Assembly: GCA_026874595.1 (NCBI GenBank)
Contig: CM049308.1
Span: 78,354,124-78,418,123, forward strand
DNA from: Sipunculus nudus
Taxonomy: Eukaryota > Annelida > Sipuncula > Golfingiida > Sipunculidae
Length of the DNA stretch: 64,000 nt
Reading direction: 5' to 3'
Shown piece by piece: positions 15,201 through 30,200 of this stretch. How positions within the stretch are numbered: the stretch's first letter is position 1; each line of letters opens with the position of its first letter. The position numbers and the translations under genes were made by a program. The notes below the pieces were generated by a model. The model did not search any database. It worked only from the letters and a program-made list of their open reading frames with translations, and was not told where the DNA came from.

Positions 15201-18200
15201 CATTTATAGTATTGTCTCAATGGCATCTTATGTGCCATATTCAAACTTGTACCATTAAAATATGAAGGGCTACAGATTCATATCATAGATAATATCTGAT
15301 CTTTTATATAAAAGGCCAGTAATAAAGAGAATATACACTTGTTTAAAATTCCCTTGGGTTCTCTTAAAAATGTTAAGATTTTGGTCATAATAAATAATTG
15401 ATATAACCACTCCATGTGGGTTACTGTACTGTGAGATTGTGAAAATGGAGTCTCTCATGATATAGTGACTTGAAAATTGAAAACAATACATCAAGATGGC
15501 TAACCATAAACTGTCAATCTGTGGGAAAAAATTAAGATTAAGACTAGAAATATGCATTCTAAGGAATGCAGGCCCATGCCATGTGGGTGGTCCTTATAGT
15601 GGGATGCCCCCCCCCCCCCAAAAAAAAAAACATGTTTGCATTCTCCAAGGTTCATTCATGCTGAAGTTCCCCAACCCATGATTGCATTCACATATTCTTA
15701 GGTTCATTTGTGCATAAGTGACTGTACATTTGTGAATACTCATGGAAGTCCTTCCTGGACCCTGATCATGAGCTGGATCCACATCAAAATCTAATCGATT
15801 CTTCTTTGGCCCATTCCCAAATGGCCATGAAAATTTCATCGGATTATGTTCATGACTGTGTGAGTTATGTTGTGAACAAACACACACACACATGTACGGG
15901 ATGAATGCATACTCTCCTGGCAGAGGCCATGATGTGTTTAACCAAACCATGACCTCAAGTGTACGGAAATAAAATTTCGGTATTGTTGATACAAAGGAAT
16001 TTCTTACTCACCTGGATTGATGGACTGTGCTATGTGGACCCTCAGCTCCCCTTCTGGCTTGAAAGGCTCACCTGGCTTCTGCACCATGTACTGAGGGATA
16101 GGCCATAGGTGGTGAAGTCTAGTTTCTTGTACTTTAGTCAAGGCTGGTGGCAATTCCGCTCCTGCACTCCAAGTTACCTGTAAATTACATAATAATTTAA
16201 GTAAATTTTTCTTATTGCATGTCAGTCTGGATTTTACTTTCATAACATAAGCATGAATTGTCAGCACTCAAAAAGTGTTAATAAAGGGAAGTTCAGAAGA
16301 AATCTGATAGCTAATTAAAAGTCCAGTGACTCCGTGTAACAAGTGTGCCCGGCAACAGTTTTTTCAATCAGAGTAAACATAAAATAACTCCCACAAAACA
16401 TAGGATGCAAAATTTCATGAAATATAGCAAAATCTCATGGGAAAGCAATACTAGCAAATTAAGCAGAAGTTCTACTTTTATCATATGAAATGTAACAGAA
16501 CATGAATTTCTTGTCAATATAATGGACCCAAACACTATGTGCCAGTTATTACAGGCAGGTGGCACTACTGAGGTAGCATTTGTCTATCACTATTCCTCAT
16601 ATAAGAGGTCAAGATGAAATAGAGATGAAAGATAATGACATTTAATAAGTAAATTTATTGCAATAGGCAAGGATCCTTCCAAATATGAAAGATTATAGTT
16701 ACAACATTAATTAAAGCTGAATTGGATGTTACGGCAAGGACATTCTATCTTTATCTAACATCAGAGAGCATATTAGATCTATGGAAGAATATATGAAAGA
16801 TAAAGCACTTACATTGTCGGTAGGGTTTTTAACCTGAGGAAATGGCGTTGTTGGTCCATTTGAAACAGGGGTGGCAGGTTCAGAACCTGGCTTCCCTTCA
16901 ATTGAACCTGAACTGGCTTGTTGGCTGACCTGAGATCCTGTAGAGTGATAGTAAGAAGTTATCTTTGGGAATATAATAATTATATGTCATCAAACAATAT
17001 ATATATATATAGTATTCACAGATTATTCATTTATTATTGATAGCTTAGTATAAGTATTCATGTAAAAGCCTTTTATCACTTATTCCGAGATTAAAAGTCA
17101 TAGATGTTTTGTAAAAGTTACTGCAAAGTAATATTCATTACTTCTGTTTAAGTGTCATTTAATAAATTCATCAAGAAACTATGTTCACCATTATGTATTG
17201 TGGTTATTATTAATCTGACAAATGGTCTGAAATCACATTCCACACATGATATGTTTAATACTCAAAGTATTCTGAATGTAGATATTTTTTGTTTGTTTAA
17301 ACGATACAAGCAGAAATTATCATTGTCACAATTCGTTTATTTAAATCAAGTAACTCTTTTAAAAGCTATGAAACTGATATGGACACATAGTTTACTTATG
17401 TTGTATCATACTTCTGATATGTGATGATGAAATCACTTTGATTTCATAATGATTTAGTTAAGAACAGTTATAATATCTGGATCAAAAAGGTGAGTGCAGT
17501 AACATAAGAAACGTGCTATGCGTCAGGTATGTACATAGTAATAATGCTACAAGTACCCTCTACCCCTACCTACTACAACTGTTAAACTGTCATACATATC
17601 CCCGGGGTTAATATTCTGAAAATAACCTACGAGCTGGATATAAAAGTTGTCATTAAAAAAGATAAATCTATCAGAAATCAAAGTTCTCAGAATTTGTTCT
17701 TCACCAACAGCTATAGATTTTGTAAACACTCACATCTTGAAACAAAGTGACATAAAATGCAACAAACATTTAAGGAAATGAGCAAATTTTCCTAAAGGGA
17801 ACAAGAAAAGCTCAGAACTATACATTTATAAGTATACAATGTTATGGCATTTGGGCTATATGTCCACCAAGGATTACTCAATGGCCCATCCTCATCTGGT
17901 CTCTATTTAAAAATGTTTCATGTTGCTCTTCAATATGGCTTCTATGAGCCAAACTTTTGTAAAGGCATTTACTCAATTGTCCCTCTGACATTCATTAGGT
18001 GTTAGTGAAACCTGCAAGGATTTTTACCCTTTAACCCCTATTGAAGCCCTGAGCATCTCATGTTATCCATTCCTGCTATTTGGGGTCTATTGTACAATCA
18101 CGTCAATTTATCCAATACTACCCCACATCCAAAAAAGGTAACATATATGACTACTGGCTTTTGAATTTAACAGGTAAATGTTAAATGTCAACTAAGAATA

Positions 18201-21200
18201 ATTTTTTTACTGAGTTTACTATACTGCCATATAATAAACGGAAACAGATTTAGATAAACATATTTATGACTATATACAAAACAAATCTGTATTAATTGGT
18301 TATTAGCAGGAAGAGGAAGAACTAAGAATAACCATCCCCAGCGATGCTATCTAACTCAGCTGCCGGACCGTTCTGTAGTATCAGGGTCTTGTAATTTAAC
18401 AGCAGGTTCTTCAGCTCATCCTTCCCCTCAGCAAAATCCACAGGAGATTTCCCTGCATTCTTCCTGTAAAATTAACAATCTTTAATGAATGTTGTAAAAT
18501 ATAAGTTTGAACATCATTCAATGCTATAGTAACTTGTACCAACCTTATGTTAAGACTAAGATAATTAAAGTATTGTTCAAACAGGACTGTGTAAAAAGCT
18601 TGACTGATTAAATATGAAACACATACTTAAATTGACTGTTTATGATTTTAGCATATCACTGTACTATGACTTTGTAAAGTACAACCAGGGACATCATATT
18701 TTTTATATTTAGCTAAGATAAAATATAACAAGATATTTAATCAAAATAAAAATTTGCCTGCACTATGACATCTCTGTATTGGAATCAGATATTGTCATCC
18801 AAACAGTTATATAAATAAATCAATGTAACTATAACAATCTACCCAGAAGCACAATAAATTCAATTTTGCTACCTTAGCTTCTTTTATTTTTCTAAAAAAA
18901 TATGAATGGAAAAATGTATTAATTCTCACCCTGTGTCAGACGAGTAGTTTGGATCAGCACCAGCCTTGATTAGTTCTTTGACAACAGAAGTAACGCCCCG
19001 TTTCACAGCGTCATGCAGGGGTGTGCAGCCTTCACTGTTAACAGCATGGACATCAGCACCCCTTGCTGTAATATACAGGCAGCAGGCATCATAATAAGGT
19101 AACCACCTCCTTTTTTTAAGATGCAGATTTCCATTAAGGTTTCAGACTACATGACAGGGCAGTATCACACACATCCTCTCATTTTATATCCTAGTGTTAA
19201 CCAGGCCCAGTGACAACTACACCTGACGGCCCATGGTATGTAAGCATTCCCATTGCTAGGTGATACCACTCTGACAGGCACACTTGTCTGTGAGTGAAAT
19301 ACAGCCGTTTGGCCCATTAAGCCTGCAGAGTGCTCACCCTGGGTGGAGGCTGACCATTAAAAATTTCATCAGCTCAGCTGAGATTTGAACTCATGATCTT
19401 CTTGGTCCTGTACTCTACTCATGAGCTACGGAAGCCCACCATAGTGACCAGTCTAAAGACAGCCCGAACCATACTAAGTATGGTATCATATACTTTATCA
19501 GGATGGAGTGCATGCAGTCCCAGAGAATGAGTCAATCCATGATGTATAATGAAGATGGACCACTTAGACATATACTACTGCCCTTGCAGCTTGTGTTGTG
19601 GGTCTAGTGACCAGCATGGTATATTAAAACATATATACCCTTATGCAAATAATGTCTTTTTGTTCAAATAAAGCCTGTTTGTTATACCCTGATGTCAAAT
19701 GAAAATCAGTTTTACATAATCATTAACCACAGGTGAGAACTACCAATGAAAATTAAGTTTACAAATTTCCAGGGTCAGAGGTCACCAGACTGACCAATGA
19801 AGATCAAGAGGAATATTATTGCTTTACCTATGTGCCATCTGTTCAGAGGGATCAGACAGTCTGATGACCACCATTCAAACAGATACACATAAATGTACAA
19901 GCTGTCAAACATCAAAAGTGTAATTACAGTATGGGGTTAATTAAGAAGCACTATTTAAGCTGATATAGCATGCTTCCTTTCTGCAATTACCAAACATAGC
20001 AAGAAATTCTTATATGCACAGAATGTTAACAATGCATTCTGCCATAACACTGGTCAATTACCATCATAAAGAGAGACATTAATTTAGTCACAATATGTCA
20101 TATATACCCTTATGCAAATAATGTCTTTTTGTTCAAATAAAGCCTGTTTGTTATACCCTGATGTCAAATGAAAATCAGTTTTACATAATCATTAACCACA
20201 GGTGAGAACTACCAATGAAAATTAAGTTTACAAATTTCCAGGGTCAGAGGTCACCAGACTGACCAATGAAGATCAAGAGGAATATTATTGCTTTACCTAT
20301 GTGCCATCTGTTCAGAGGGATCAGACAGTCTGATGACCACCATTCAAACAGATACACATAAATGTACAAGCTGTCAAACATCAAAAGTGTAATTACAGTA
20401 TGGGGTTAATTAAGAAGCACTATTTAAGCTGATATAGCATGCTTCCTTTCTGCAATTACCAAACATAGCAAGAAATTCTTATATGCACAGAATGTTAACA
20501 ATGCATTCTGCCATAACACTGGTCAATTACCATCATAAAGAGAGACATTAATTTAGTCACAATATGCATGCATATACTATGTATTTGAAGTTTACAGGTT
20601 CTGAAAGACTGCATGATATGAATGCAATTAAGATATAGACATAATCTGCAAACTCTCCTTTGATTGCCTCTTCCAGGAGTATATGCATTCATCTCTGTTT
20701 GTAAGTGTGGTTTGAGATCAACAAAACTCAGGTGATCATGAATGGAATCTCAGTTTTCATGGCATTTCAGGAATGGGCCAAAGAAGATTCAATAAGATTT
20801 TGGTGTGGATCTCCTGCATAACCCTAACATATCAAATCACAAAAATCCTCAGTGATAATACCTTTTGCTGTTAAAACACAAGCCAAGAAATACTGTCATT
20901 AGAGTCTAGTCTACACAGCTGACCAATGCCTCTGATTTTAACTTTCGATAAAGTTCATTATCTATATATTGTATGATCAGTGACCAGAGTACTTACAGCA
21001 CAGACTCTGGACCATCTCTGAATTACTGAAGGTGGCGGCCCAGTGTAGAGGAGTATTCTGACTGGTGGAGCTGTCAATCAAGTTGATGCTGAGGCCCGCC
21101 GCTAACAGCTGGCACACACGACCAACACTGAAACAGAGAGATGGATGTCACAAAATACAAAATTAGACATACACATCCAATGCTGAAATATATAGACAAC

Positions 21201-24200
21201 TGTGACAGATAACTAAGACACACATGATCTTTATTATTTGCTACACATGGAGTTTCTGTGTGGCACCTGACCAGTGTAAGGATTATGTATACAGTGAAAC
21301 TCCTACTTGCGGACAACTCAGTAAGGCGGACAACTAACTAATGCAGACACTAAATCTCAGTCCCTTCAAATTTGCCTCTACATTATGTTCAATTTAAACT
21401 CAGAAAAGCAGACAACTCACTATCCCGGACAAACTCTCCCATCCTGCCTGCATATCCAGTTCATACTACGACCCTCTAAAGTGGACAGACATTGCAAGTT
21501 CTATTTTTGTTCATTATCTGCCAGGAGATGGCATTCAGAGGTCATGACCTCATATGACCTGTTTTGGTCAAGGTGACAGCCCGAGGACAAGCATAATTTG
21601 GTGAACCATCGTGCTGTTACATGTGAATATAAAGTCAAAATTATTTATTCTATAAATGTGAAGATATCACAATCATTACTTTATTAAGATTGGCCGGTTA
21701 ATCAGAAAAAAACTAAGCTTTCAAACAGCTTTTCATTTGACAATTAAGACCACCATCAAAGACTAAAGTTTGTGCATTGTGATCGGCGTCCGGCCCGGAG
21801 AGGCTTAACTAGTTAGCGACAGTTTGAACTTTGTTATGGTGAATGCGTCCAAAGACAAACCTTTAACAAATAATCAAGCCGTCCGGATGCTGTCAATAAT
21901 CAATCTTCAATATATCTAGTGCAACCATCCATTTGAAGATGGATACTTAGAAGGTGAAGCATGGTACGTCGAAGTGAAACTGCCTAGATTAGTGTGTGAG
22001 GCGTAGCTGATGAAGTTGATAGAGAAAACGAAAGTGTTTGTCTTTCCTGTTTTAATAATTTTTATTTATAAATTACAAAGGCATAATTAAGCAATTTTTT
22101 AAATGATTTTAATTAAATTTATGTATTTCAAATTAAGCGTAAACATAATCAAAACCTAGGATATCATTAACATTCAGTGAAGAATTGTCGCAATATGCCC
22201 AACTCCTCTAAACAGGACAACTCACTAATACGGACTAAATCTTCCAGTTCCCTATGTGTCCGACTTAGAGGAGTTTCACTGTGTTTTAATGCTTTTAATG
22301 TGTAACTTTCACTTGGGACAGCTGCTTTGGTTTTGAGTTTTCATAACCCTGGGCCAACCATTTCATAGCTTTTCACTGGCTATGAACCTGAGGAAATACT
22401 GCAACATCCTCAACCTCTCAACATTTCCATAATCTATTTATTACTTTGACCTTTTATCATTTCCATGCACTGTTAAACTTAACAGGCCAATTGACCTTGA
22501 CCTTTTGACAAACATGACCTAATGACATTTACAAGTATACTTACTTTGACTGGGCAGTAGCTTGCAGCAGTTCATCTTTGTATGCCTGCCGTACTTGCTC
22601 ACTGGGTTTCAGATCCAATGGGGTTTGCCCAGCCTCATTCTGAACACAAGGGTCAGCACCTGCATTCAACAGGGCTCGCACTGCATCTGCATTTTCAGCC
22701 TGATATATTAAAAATTAAAAGTCAATAAAACACTGAATGCTTAAAAATACATACACCCTTGATGTAATTAATTTCTTACAGGGGAAAACTGCATGAAGCA
22801 AAACATATGTTTATGCACTTTTTTTGGGTCAGGTCAACAATAAGTAAATCATCTTATGAAAATTTTTCTATCCAGCTATGAATTACAATGGAGTGTTAGA
22901 AAGATTTCTTCCATTTATACTTTATCAACATAAAGCAAGGCATTATTTCCTTTGTGATGACACAAAATGCTCTGACCAAGAACTCTCACCAAGTGTATCA
23001 GAATAAGTTTGCTGGCCAGCCAGGGTTGGACGCCAACTTTATATTGTACTAACTTTATATAATGACCCAAAACAAGAGTAAGTGCTCCAGGGTAAAAAGA
23101 GTAGACTTCTCTTAAATAAAGAGTGAAAAAAGAGTAAAATTAGCATCAAATTCCCTATTTATATCACAAACTGAATAAAGATGTGTTTTGCATACCACAA
23201 TTGTGTATATATATATTGACAAATATTATTCCCAATGTTAGAAACATACATGTTGCACATCCCCCTGCATGAAGATAAGGGCGTTTCCACATTTTGTGAC
23301 ACATGCTTGACATTTGCACACAAAAAATTGTGGAATGTCCCATCCTTGTTCTGACTGGACTGTTAAAGCAGGAGAAATAGTATATATCAGAATTATAACA
23401 TGAAAAAAAAGAAGAAAAGAGTGCTGCTGATAAAAGGAGTCAAAAAAGAGTTATTAGCGTAATTTTTAGGAAATCCTCTAAAGACAGAGTGACTCTTTTA
23501 CAAAAGAGTGATTTTGGCAGGCCTGCAAATGAAGTGTACCTTTTTGAAACAATCCTTGATTGTTTAACTATGGGTTTATTCCTGCCGGCTGTGGTGCGTT
23601 AAATCAATTTTACAGACTCGCTGGTCATAAAAAGAGATATTGATATTCTATTGACAATCTTATGATGATAATCAAATAAATCAATACTAATAGACAGGCC
23701 TAACTTTACTGTTTATTGATCCTCAAAGCTGAGTTCTAATAAGTTCTTATAGTTGTTAAGAACTTATATGTCTTGTATTTAATGGCCCAGCTATAAGGAG
23801 GCCATAACAATCACAGTTATATATGTGTATGCTGATGTAGCCTTTACCTGTGTAGCCAGGTGCAGCACTGTACCAGTACTGTTAATTATGGTGTTCAACA
23901 GACGGCTCACTTTTACATCTTCATCATCTTTCTCGCCTAAAAATAAATGTTAAACTCTAGATATTAACAGATAACATAATTGATAAAAAGCATTTGTGTA
24001 TCAGTATGCAAAACTTTGTATAAAGTAGCTAGTGTATATAAACAATACAGGTATATGAATATACATAGGAACAAAAAGGATTGTTCAATCATGTGTGAAT
24101 TTCCGTGTTGTAGTGCAGCCCACATTTGTGTATCGGTATGCAAAAAATCGGAAAGTAGCACATATCAACAATATATGAAATATACATGAGAACGAAATTG

Positions 24201-27200
24201 ATTTATCAATCATGCATGAGTTGGCCACAAGACAAAGTGTCCAAAAGCAAGTCTTGAGTATAAACCACTGGACTCCCAGTCTTCTTAGAGCTTGAGAGAA
24301 CGTCCCCCTTCCTTGGGTCTGAGTTTTTTTTTATCTCAAGTCTAAGCCTGAGTCCAATCAAATATCTTTATTCAAAGAATTTTAAACATGGAGATTTGAA
24401 ATTTGAGATTAGGCCAAAATAAAAAAAAGGTATGGTTCTCAGGCACTTTTTTTTCAGAAATCAATGCGGGCGGGCACTTTTTTTATTTTAAATTTTTTGG
24501 TATGTTTCGATAAAAATGTCAAATGATAAAGGAAAAGCATGAAAATAACAGTTTTATTTTGCTAAATAAGTACAAGCACTACAAAACAAAGTAAATTGTA
24601 TGGTTTTATCTTCTTGGAAGAAATGTCGGAGCGGCAGCAGCTCAAAATTGGAAAGTTTTTATTGAAAATCAAAATAAAAATGTTTGATGCGGGGGTTTAA
24701 AATTGATGCGGGCGGTGCCTGAGAACCATACCTTTAATTTTTTTTGGCCTTATCATTGTATTTTTGTCTGTTTGAAAATGCCATTTACTTTAATGTGTAA
24801 TTACATGTAGCTCAAAAAGGCAAAAATGACATTTAGTACAGTGTTTATTTAATATGTAATATTTTGGCTCAAATGTAATTTTAGTCTTATTGTGTGTTGA
24901 ATCTGGTCAGCAGGGCTTAATTTTTTTAAAGAATTTTTATTTACATTGCTCCATGAATTGAATGTTTGATGTGTGGCCATCTCAAGTAATTATGAACAAT
25001 TACATTTTATCACAGTTCATATACATTAGCAATAGCTATATCATAAACATCTATATAACCATTCAAATATCATCATGTTAGTAACCACAACCAAAACCAG
25101 TGACTCAGCATTCATAATTTCCAGAACCCACCACAACTGGGGCTCACTGCTCATGCATCAATTGTGCTATTCTCTAATCCTGTTATTTATTGATCATAAC
25201 TGATTAATCCTCACAGCAAACTCACATGAACAGCTGGTTATAGCCTGTTTTATTTATGAGCAGACATGTATAACAGAGATGTAATCCCTTACATGTGACT
25301 ATGACATGCTGATATATTCAGAATTTACATCAGGATTAGATATGATCTAAAAACATGACAGATTTTTTAAAAGAAGGACCCTTGGCAGTAGTTCACACAG
25401 GACCTGAAAGTCCATAGATACAAACTGTCATCCCCACATAAAATCTCTGAAATACTCATTGTAAAAGGAAAATAAATCTGAAGGGGACATTACGCATGAC
25501 CCATGGATTACTGTATTAACCATATTAGTATACGAATATTCTTATCAAAAGAAATTTATTGAGCACCACAAAAGGTGCATAATATGCTTGTTGCATATTT
25601 TGTGACCTCTAACCTCATTAAATATACATTAATTTTCTGAGAATGTAATTCAGGTGAGAAACTGTATTCGTTAATACTCATGAGTTTCATGAAAATCCAT
25701 AGGATTTTTGGTAAGTCAGCATTAGTGGTGGGAGTCGGTTCCTTTTTCATAATCAATCATCGGTTTGAGCAAACCGACTGATGATCGATTATTAATCGGT
25801 TCAGACAAAGATATGCAATTATCAAAGAAATTTGCAATTATCTGTAAAACTGTACCTGCATTTCCCCGGCAGGTATTCTCCTGTAGCGCATGAGTGTACG
25901 CTCCTTCCACGTATAAAGACTAATTTTAACGATCAAATTTAACGGTCGGCAACGTCGGGTAATATCTTTCATAATGTTATTTATGAGCATCTAAGAATGT
26001 AAGCCCTATATAGGGGCTGTTCTTCTAGCACATGAAGGCAGATTTGACAGGCCCAGGTGCGCTTGGGGCAGATCATACCAAAAAAAAAATTGCACACTTA
26101 GTCCAAAAAAAAAACCATAAAAGTGAACTCTTTGATTATATGATGATGTATCATTGATGAGTGATGTGACTGTATTATTTAATTTAAAAAAGTTATGGGC
26201 CCAAACATAATGCATTTTTTAAATAATCAGGAAAGAAATTTTATCACTTAACACAAAACTTGTTAAAGCTAAGCACTTTTTTTCCAGTAATATTACTTTT
26301 ATTAATCAAAATTAAATTGTATACCCAAAATTAGATCAAAATCTTTTAAATTTTTAAAAATATTAGCAAAAATAAAAAATTGGTACCTTAAATTTTGCCC
26401 AACTTTGACCATGGCACGTTTTTTTGCTGTAACTGCTGTGGATTTAATTTTCACAGCATGTTTTTGTTAGCATTTCAACTGTTAACACCAAAATTTTGAA
26501 ACCAGTTGATCAAAAACTGTAGATTTTATTCAAGTTTTCAAGCACCATGTCACATATTGCTAGTGTTATGCTGTTTGCTAGAGCTCAGCTCCCGAGCTTC
26601 AGCTCTAAGTTCCTTAAATTTGGCATACAGTTAGATTTCTCCAAAATCCCCTACCATGCAAAGAATTTGGTCACTAGGACTTAATTCCTTCGAGATATCA
26701 ATGAAAAACTTAATTTTTCCATTAAAAACCCAATGTTACACTTTAAGACTGCCTAATATCAAAACCACTGATCTGACTTTGATCATATATAATATACATA
26801 TTTTTCTATACATTCACTATGCACATGCCAGAAATGATGTCAGTATTTTATTTTTTTTTAAGTTATGGGCCCAAACATAATGCACTTTGTAAAAAATCAA
26901 GAAATATATTTACTCCCTTAACAAGGGCATTGCTGAAGCTAGAGATCTTTTTTGTCAGGGATGTAACATTATTTAATCAAGATTCAATTGAATACCCAAA
27001 ATTAGTTCTGAATTTTTCAAATTTTATAAGTTATTAGTATAAATATAAAATTAGTACCTTAAATTTTGCCCAACTGTGACCATGGCACGTTTGTTTCCCG
27101 TGAGCACTGTTGATATAATTTTCATATCATGCACACATAAGGATTTCAGCTTTTTAGTTTAGAAAGCTGAACGAAATTTGCCAAATATTGTAGCTTTTAT

Positions 27201-30200
27201 TTATGTTTTTTATGAGACCCTGTCAGACTTTGGCTCTCTCCAGCCCTTCTTGAGTCACCTGTATGTTGACCTTGTTGACCTTTCATCAAATTATGCACGC
27301 TTGAGGGGAGAATCCAGGCAGCTGATGGCCAGCCACAGTTGATCCAGGTGTTCAACCCAACTCATCTAGTAGTTTTAACCAACAACATAACAATAAACAA
27401 TAAATTAATAAATTTTTATTGGTTTTTAATAACAAATTAAAGAAAAATAGAAAAGGAATTTGTTAGTTTATAATGACAGGAAATTAACTTGCAGTTACTG
27501 ATGATATAAGAATCTTGTATCGATGGGTAGAATGTCACATATTCCAAATAACACCATGCAGTCACCTATGGCATTTTTCAGTTCATTTTTAATGATAAAG
27601 AAGTAAATCATATTATTCATTACTAATCATTAAGGATTATATGAAGGAAATTAATGATAGACAAAGATGCAGTTGATAATATTAATCTAGATTCCTACTG
27701 TGTCTAGTGTGTACATTGATGTGAAATTAGTCCAAAATGAATTTTTTACAGTTATTTTTTAATATAAATAAAAGCCATAAAACCAGGTACTTATGATCAT
27801 TATTTAAATGTGTGAATTTTGTATATTCTGGATTCTCAACATCATTGTTTGGTGAAAACTGAATAAATACCAGACATGGCGCGAATACTTTGTAATTGTA
27901 TTTAAATACGAATATGATTATGTACTCCATTATAAAATTTCTTGCATAAAGAATGGGAATTCAGGTAAAAATGAAAGTATATGAATACTCGTGCAAATAC
28001 TTTCAAAATGTATTCATGAATGCATTCATGAATATATTCATTAATATTATTTTAATAATCATATCAATTATATTTCATTTTAAAAAATTATATGATTCTC
28101 TTATTATTTTTAATAAAAATTATATTTGGGACAATATTTGTAATTTTTTTAATAAATAGTTAAACTCTTATATTATATGTTCTGCTTATAAGTTATATGG
28201 CCAAGTCAAAATCTGTGTGACAGTAGTACTCCATTTGTTAATAAAATAAATGAAATCAATCCTCTTCCCTGTCTCAAAAGGTACTATCAAAATCATACAT
28301 AAGCTAAGACTGGAGCCATCACCAACATACACATACACTTAAATGACAAACATTAAGTTTTCTGAGTATTATGAATACTGGCCTTCCTTGGTTTCAGGCT
28401 CTACTGGTTCTAGTGTTGAAGTGGCAAGTCCTAATTCTAGGAGGTTCTTCCATGTATAATCCTCTAGTCCGTCTCTGAGCGCTTCATCGAACTCGCTCTC
28501 TTCTCTATCATCTCCTGTTTTAGATGCTAGGTTCCCAGATAATTAGTTAATTGTTATGATTGCACAGCACTTAGAGAGCAAATATACTAAATAAGACCTG
28601 CATGATAAATTTATACATCTTCAGAGTAAAGTGTAATTAATCTAAACATAGTCAGTATGTTTTCTTTAAGGTAGAATTCTGCGAAAATGATATTAGCTAA
28701 TACTGTGGTTGGCTTTTTGCGACAGTTTCTAATTCATGATATTCATGAAAGGGAAATAATCATGATAATTAAACCTTGAAAAAGACACCTCATCCATACA
28801 GGTGGACAGTCCTTTTTAATACTGCCACATGATCATTTTAAGTATTTAATGTAAAGTCAAAAGAGAATAGAGAATATAAAAAAATTACATATTTTTTATT
28901 ATCTGTAAATCAAATACAGACATGAAAAGTAATACCATCAATTCATATTTTCTGCATACAGTGGACCAGAATTTATACTCATTGTCATTGATACTAGTCA
29001 GATAGTAAAGATTGAGTGATCGGATTAATAAATGTGATAATGGATTACAACATATGGGTTACTGAATGGCAAGATTGCAAAAATGGGACCCTCACCAAAC
29101 AATGAAAATGTGAAATTCAAAAAACATTAGAATCACAAATATAAAGGCAGCCACAGTATAAGATTGATTTAAAGAAATTATTTGGCTGTAAAGAAAACTG
29201 CTACAAAAGTAAATAATTTAATACTTTTAAAATTAGCTAGAAAATTATGTCTGAGAAAATAATGAATTTTGTAATAATCTGTTACATCCAGTAAACATTT
29301 GAAAATAAGTGTATTTTTGTGCTTTAATTTTTTTTTCAATTCACAATGTAACATAATTCTTTAAAATTTGTTCCATATAAAACTGAGTTTGAAAACCACA
29401 CCATCTTTAAAATAATGCTGTCAGCACTGATACACTTACAACAGCCTTTTTCAACTAAATTTTCATTAATAATAGTGTTTAAATTTAAAATTTAAATAAA
29501 CTTATAAATAAATACTTTAATTAAAATTGTGCAACGTAGAAATAAGTGCAAATTGAGCTTAACTATTTTAACAATCTGAGTTAACATTAATGACAATTTC
29601 TGAAAAGGTTCTGATCAGTGAATATTAAACCAATTATATATTTACAGTATTACCTTAAATTGACAAGATTAAACTGATCTTTATACTTGAATTCTCTGGC
29701 TATATTTTACCTGTCTGACTTTTCCTCAACTACAATAAACAGATAAACTTGTCAGGCAGACAAGGTTCTGAACATTATCCCTATCAGTCAAAATCAGGCA
29801 TTAACCAATGATGATGGCATCAATGAATTCACTAATTCCATTATTACTAATCAATGGACCTACTTGAAAGTACTGTCTTGTATCCATGAATAATTAATTC
29901 AGAATTTTCATCTGGATGTGAATTTTCAGCCTCCATTTTGTGCTAATACTCCTGTTAACAGAACAGCGCAGCATACAAATATCAGCGCTACTTCAAGCAA
30001 CTCGACTTCACCTGCTGTATTTCCGAGTGTATATGGTGTATGAATATTATCAGCCTCCTGCTATTTTCAGAATAAGCACAAGAATTCAACATTTGAATAC
30101 AGAGTACCTGATATACAGATACAAGCTGAACTTTTTATTGTACAATCTTGATAACATTTCAGGAAATTGCCTGCTATAAATTTTCAGCCACTACCAGCAT

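Larger units (their letters stand above)
3227..28382. other. Introns 2-23 of the ankyrin/GH20-like gene
   Basis: Twenty-two introns, mostly 350-2000 bp; the largest is between exons 2 and 3 (23937-28382). Besides the elements listed separately they hold AT-rich DNA, a C/G-run pair near 6638-6692 and simple-sequence tracts. No additional exon is supported. Confidence 0.65.

Noticed and set aside
19370-19443. tRNA gene
   Set aside because: A- and B-box are present, but there is no acceptor stem or proper anticodon arm, and an unrelated body follows; called a SINE instead.
27727-27930. 67-aa frame repeated at 52805-53008
   Set aside because: Conserved only because both lie in the recent 2.14-kb duplication; AT-rich, no coding signature.
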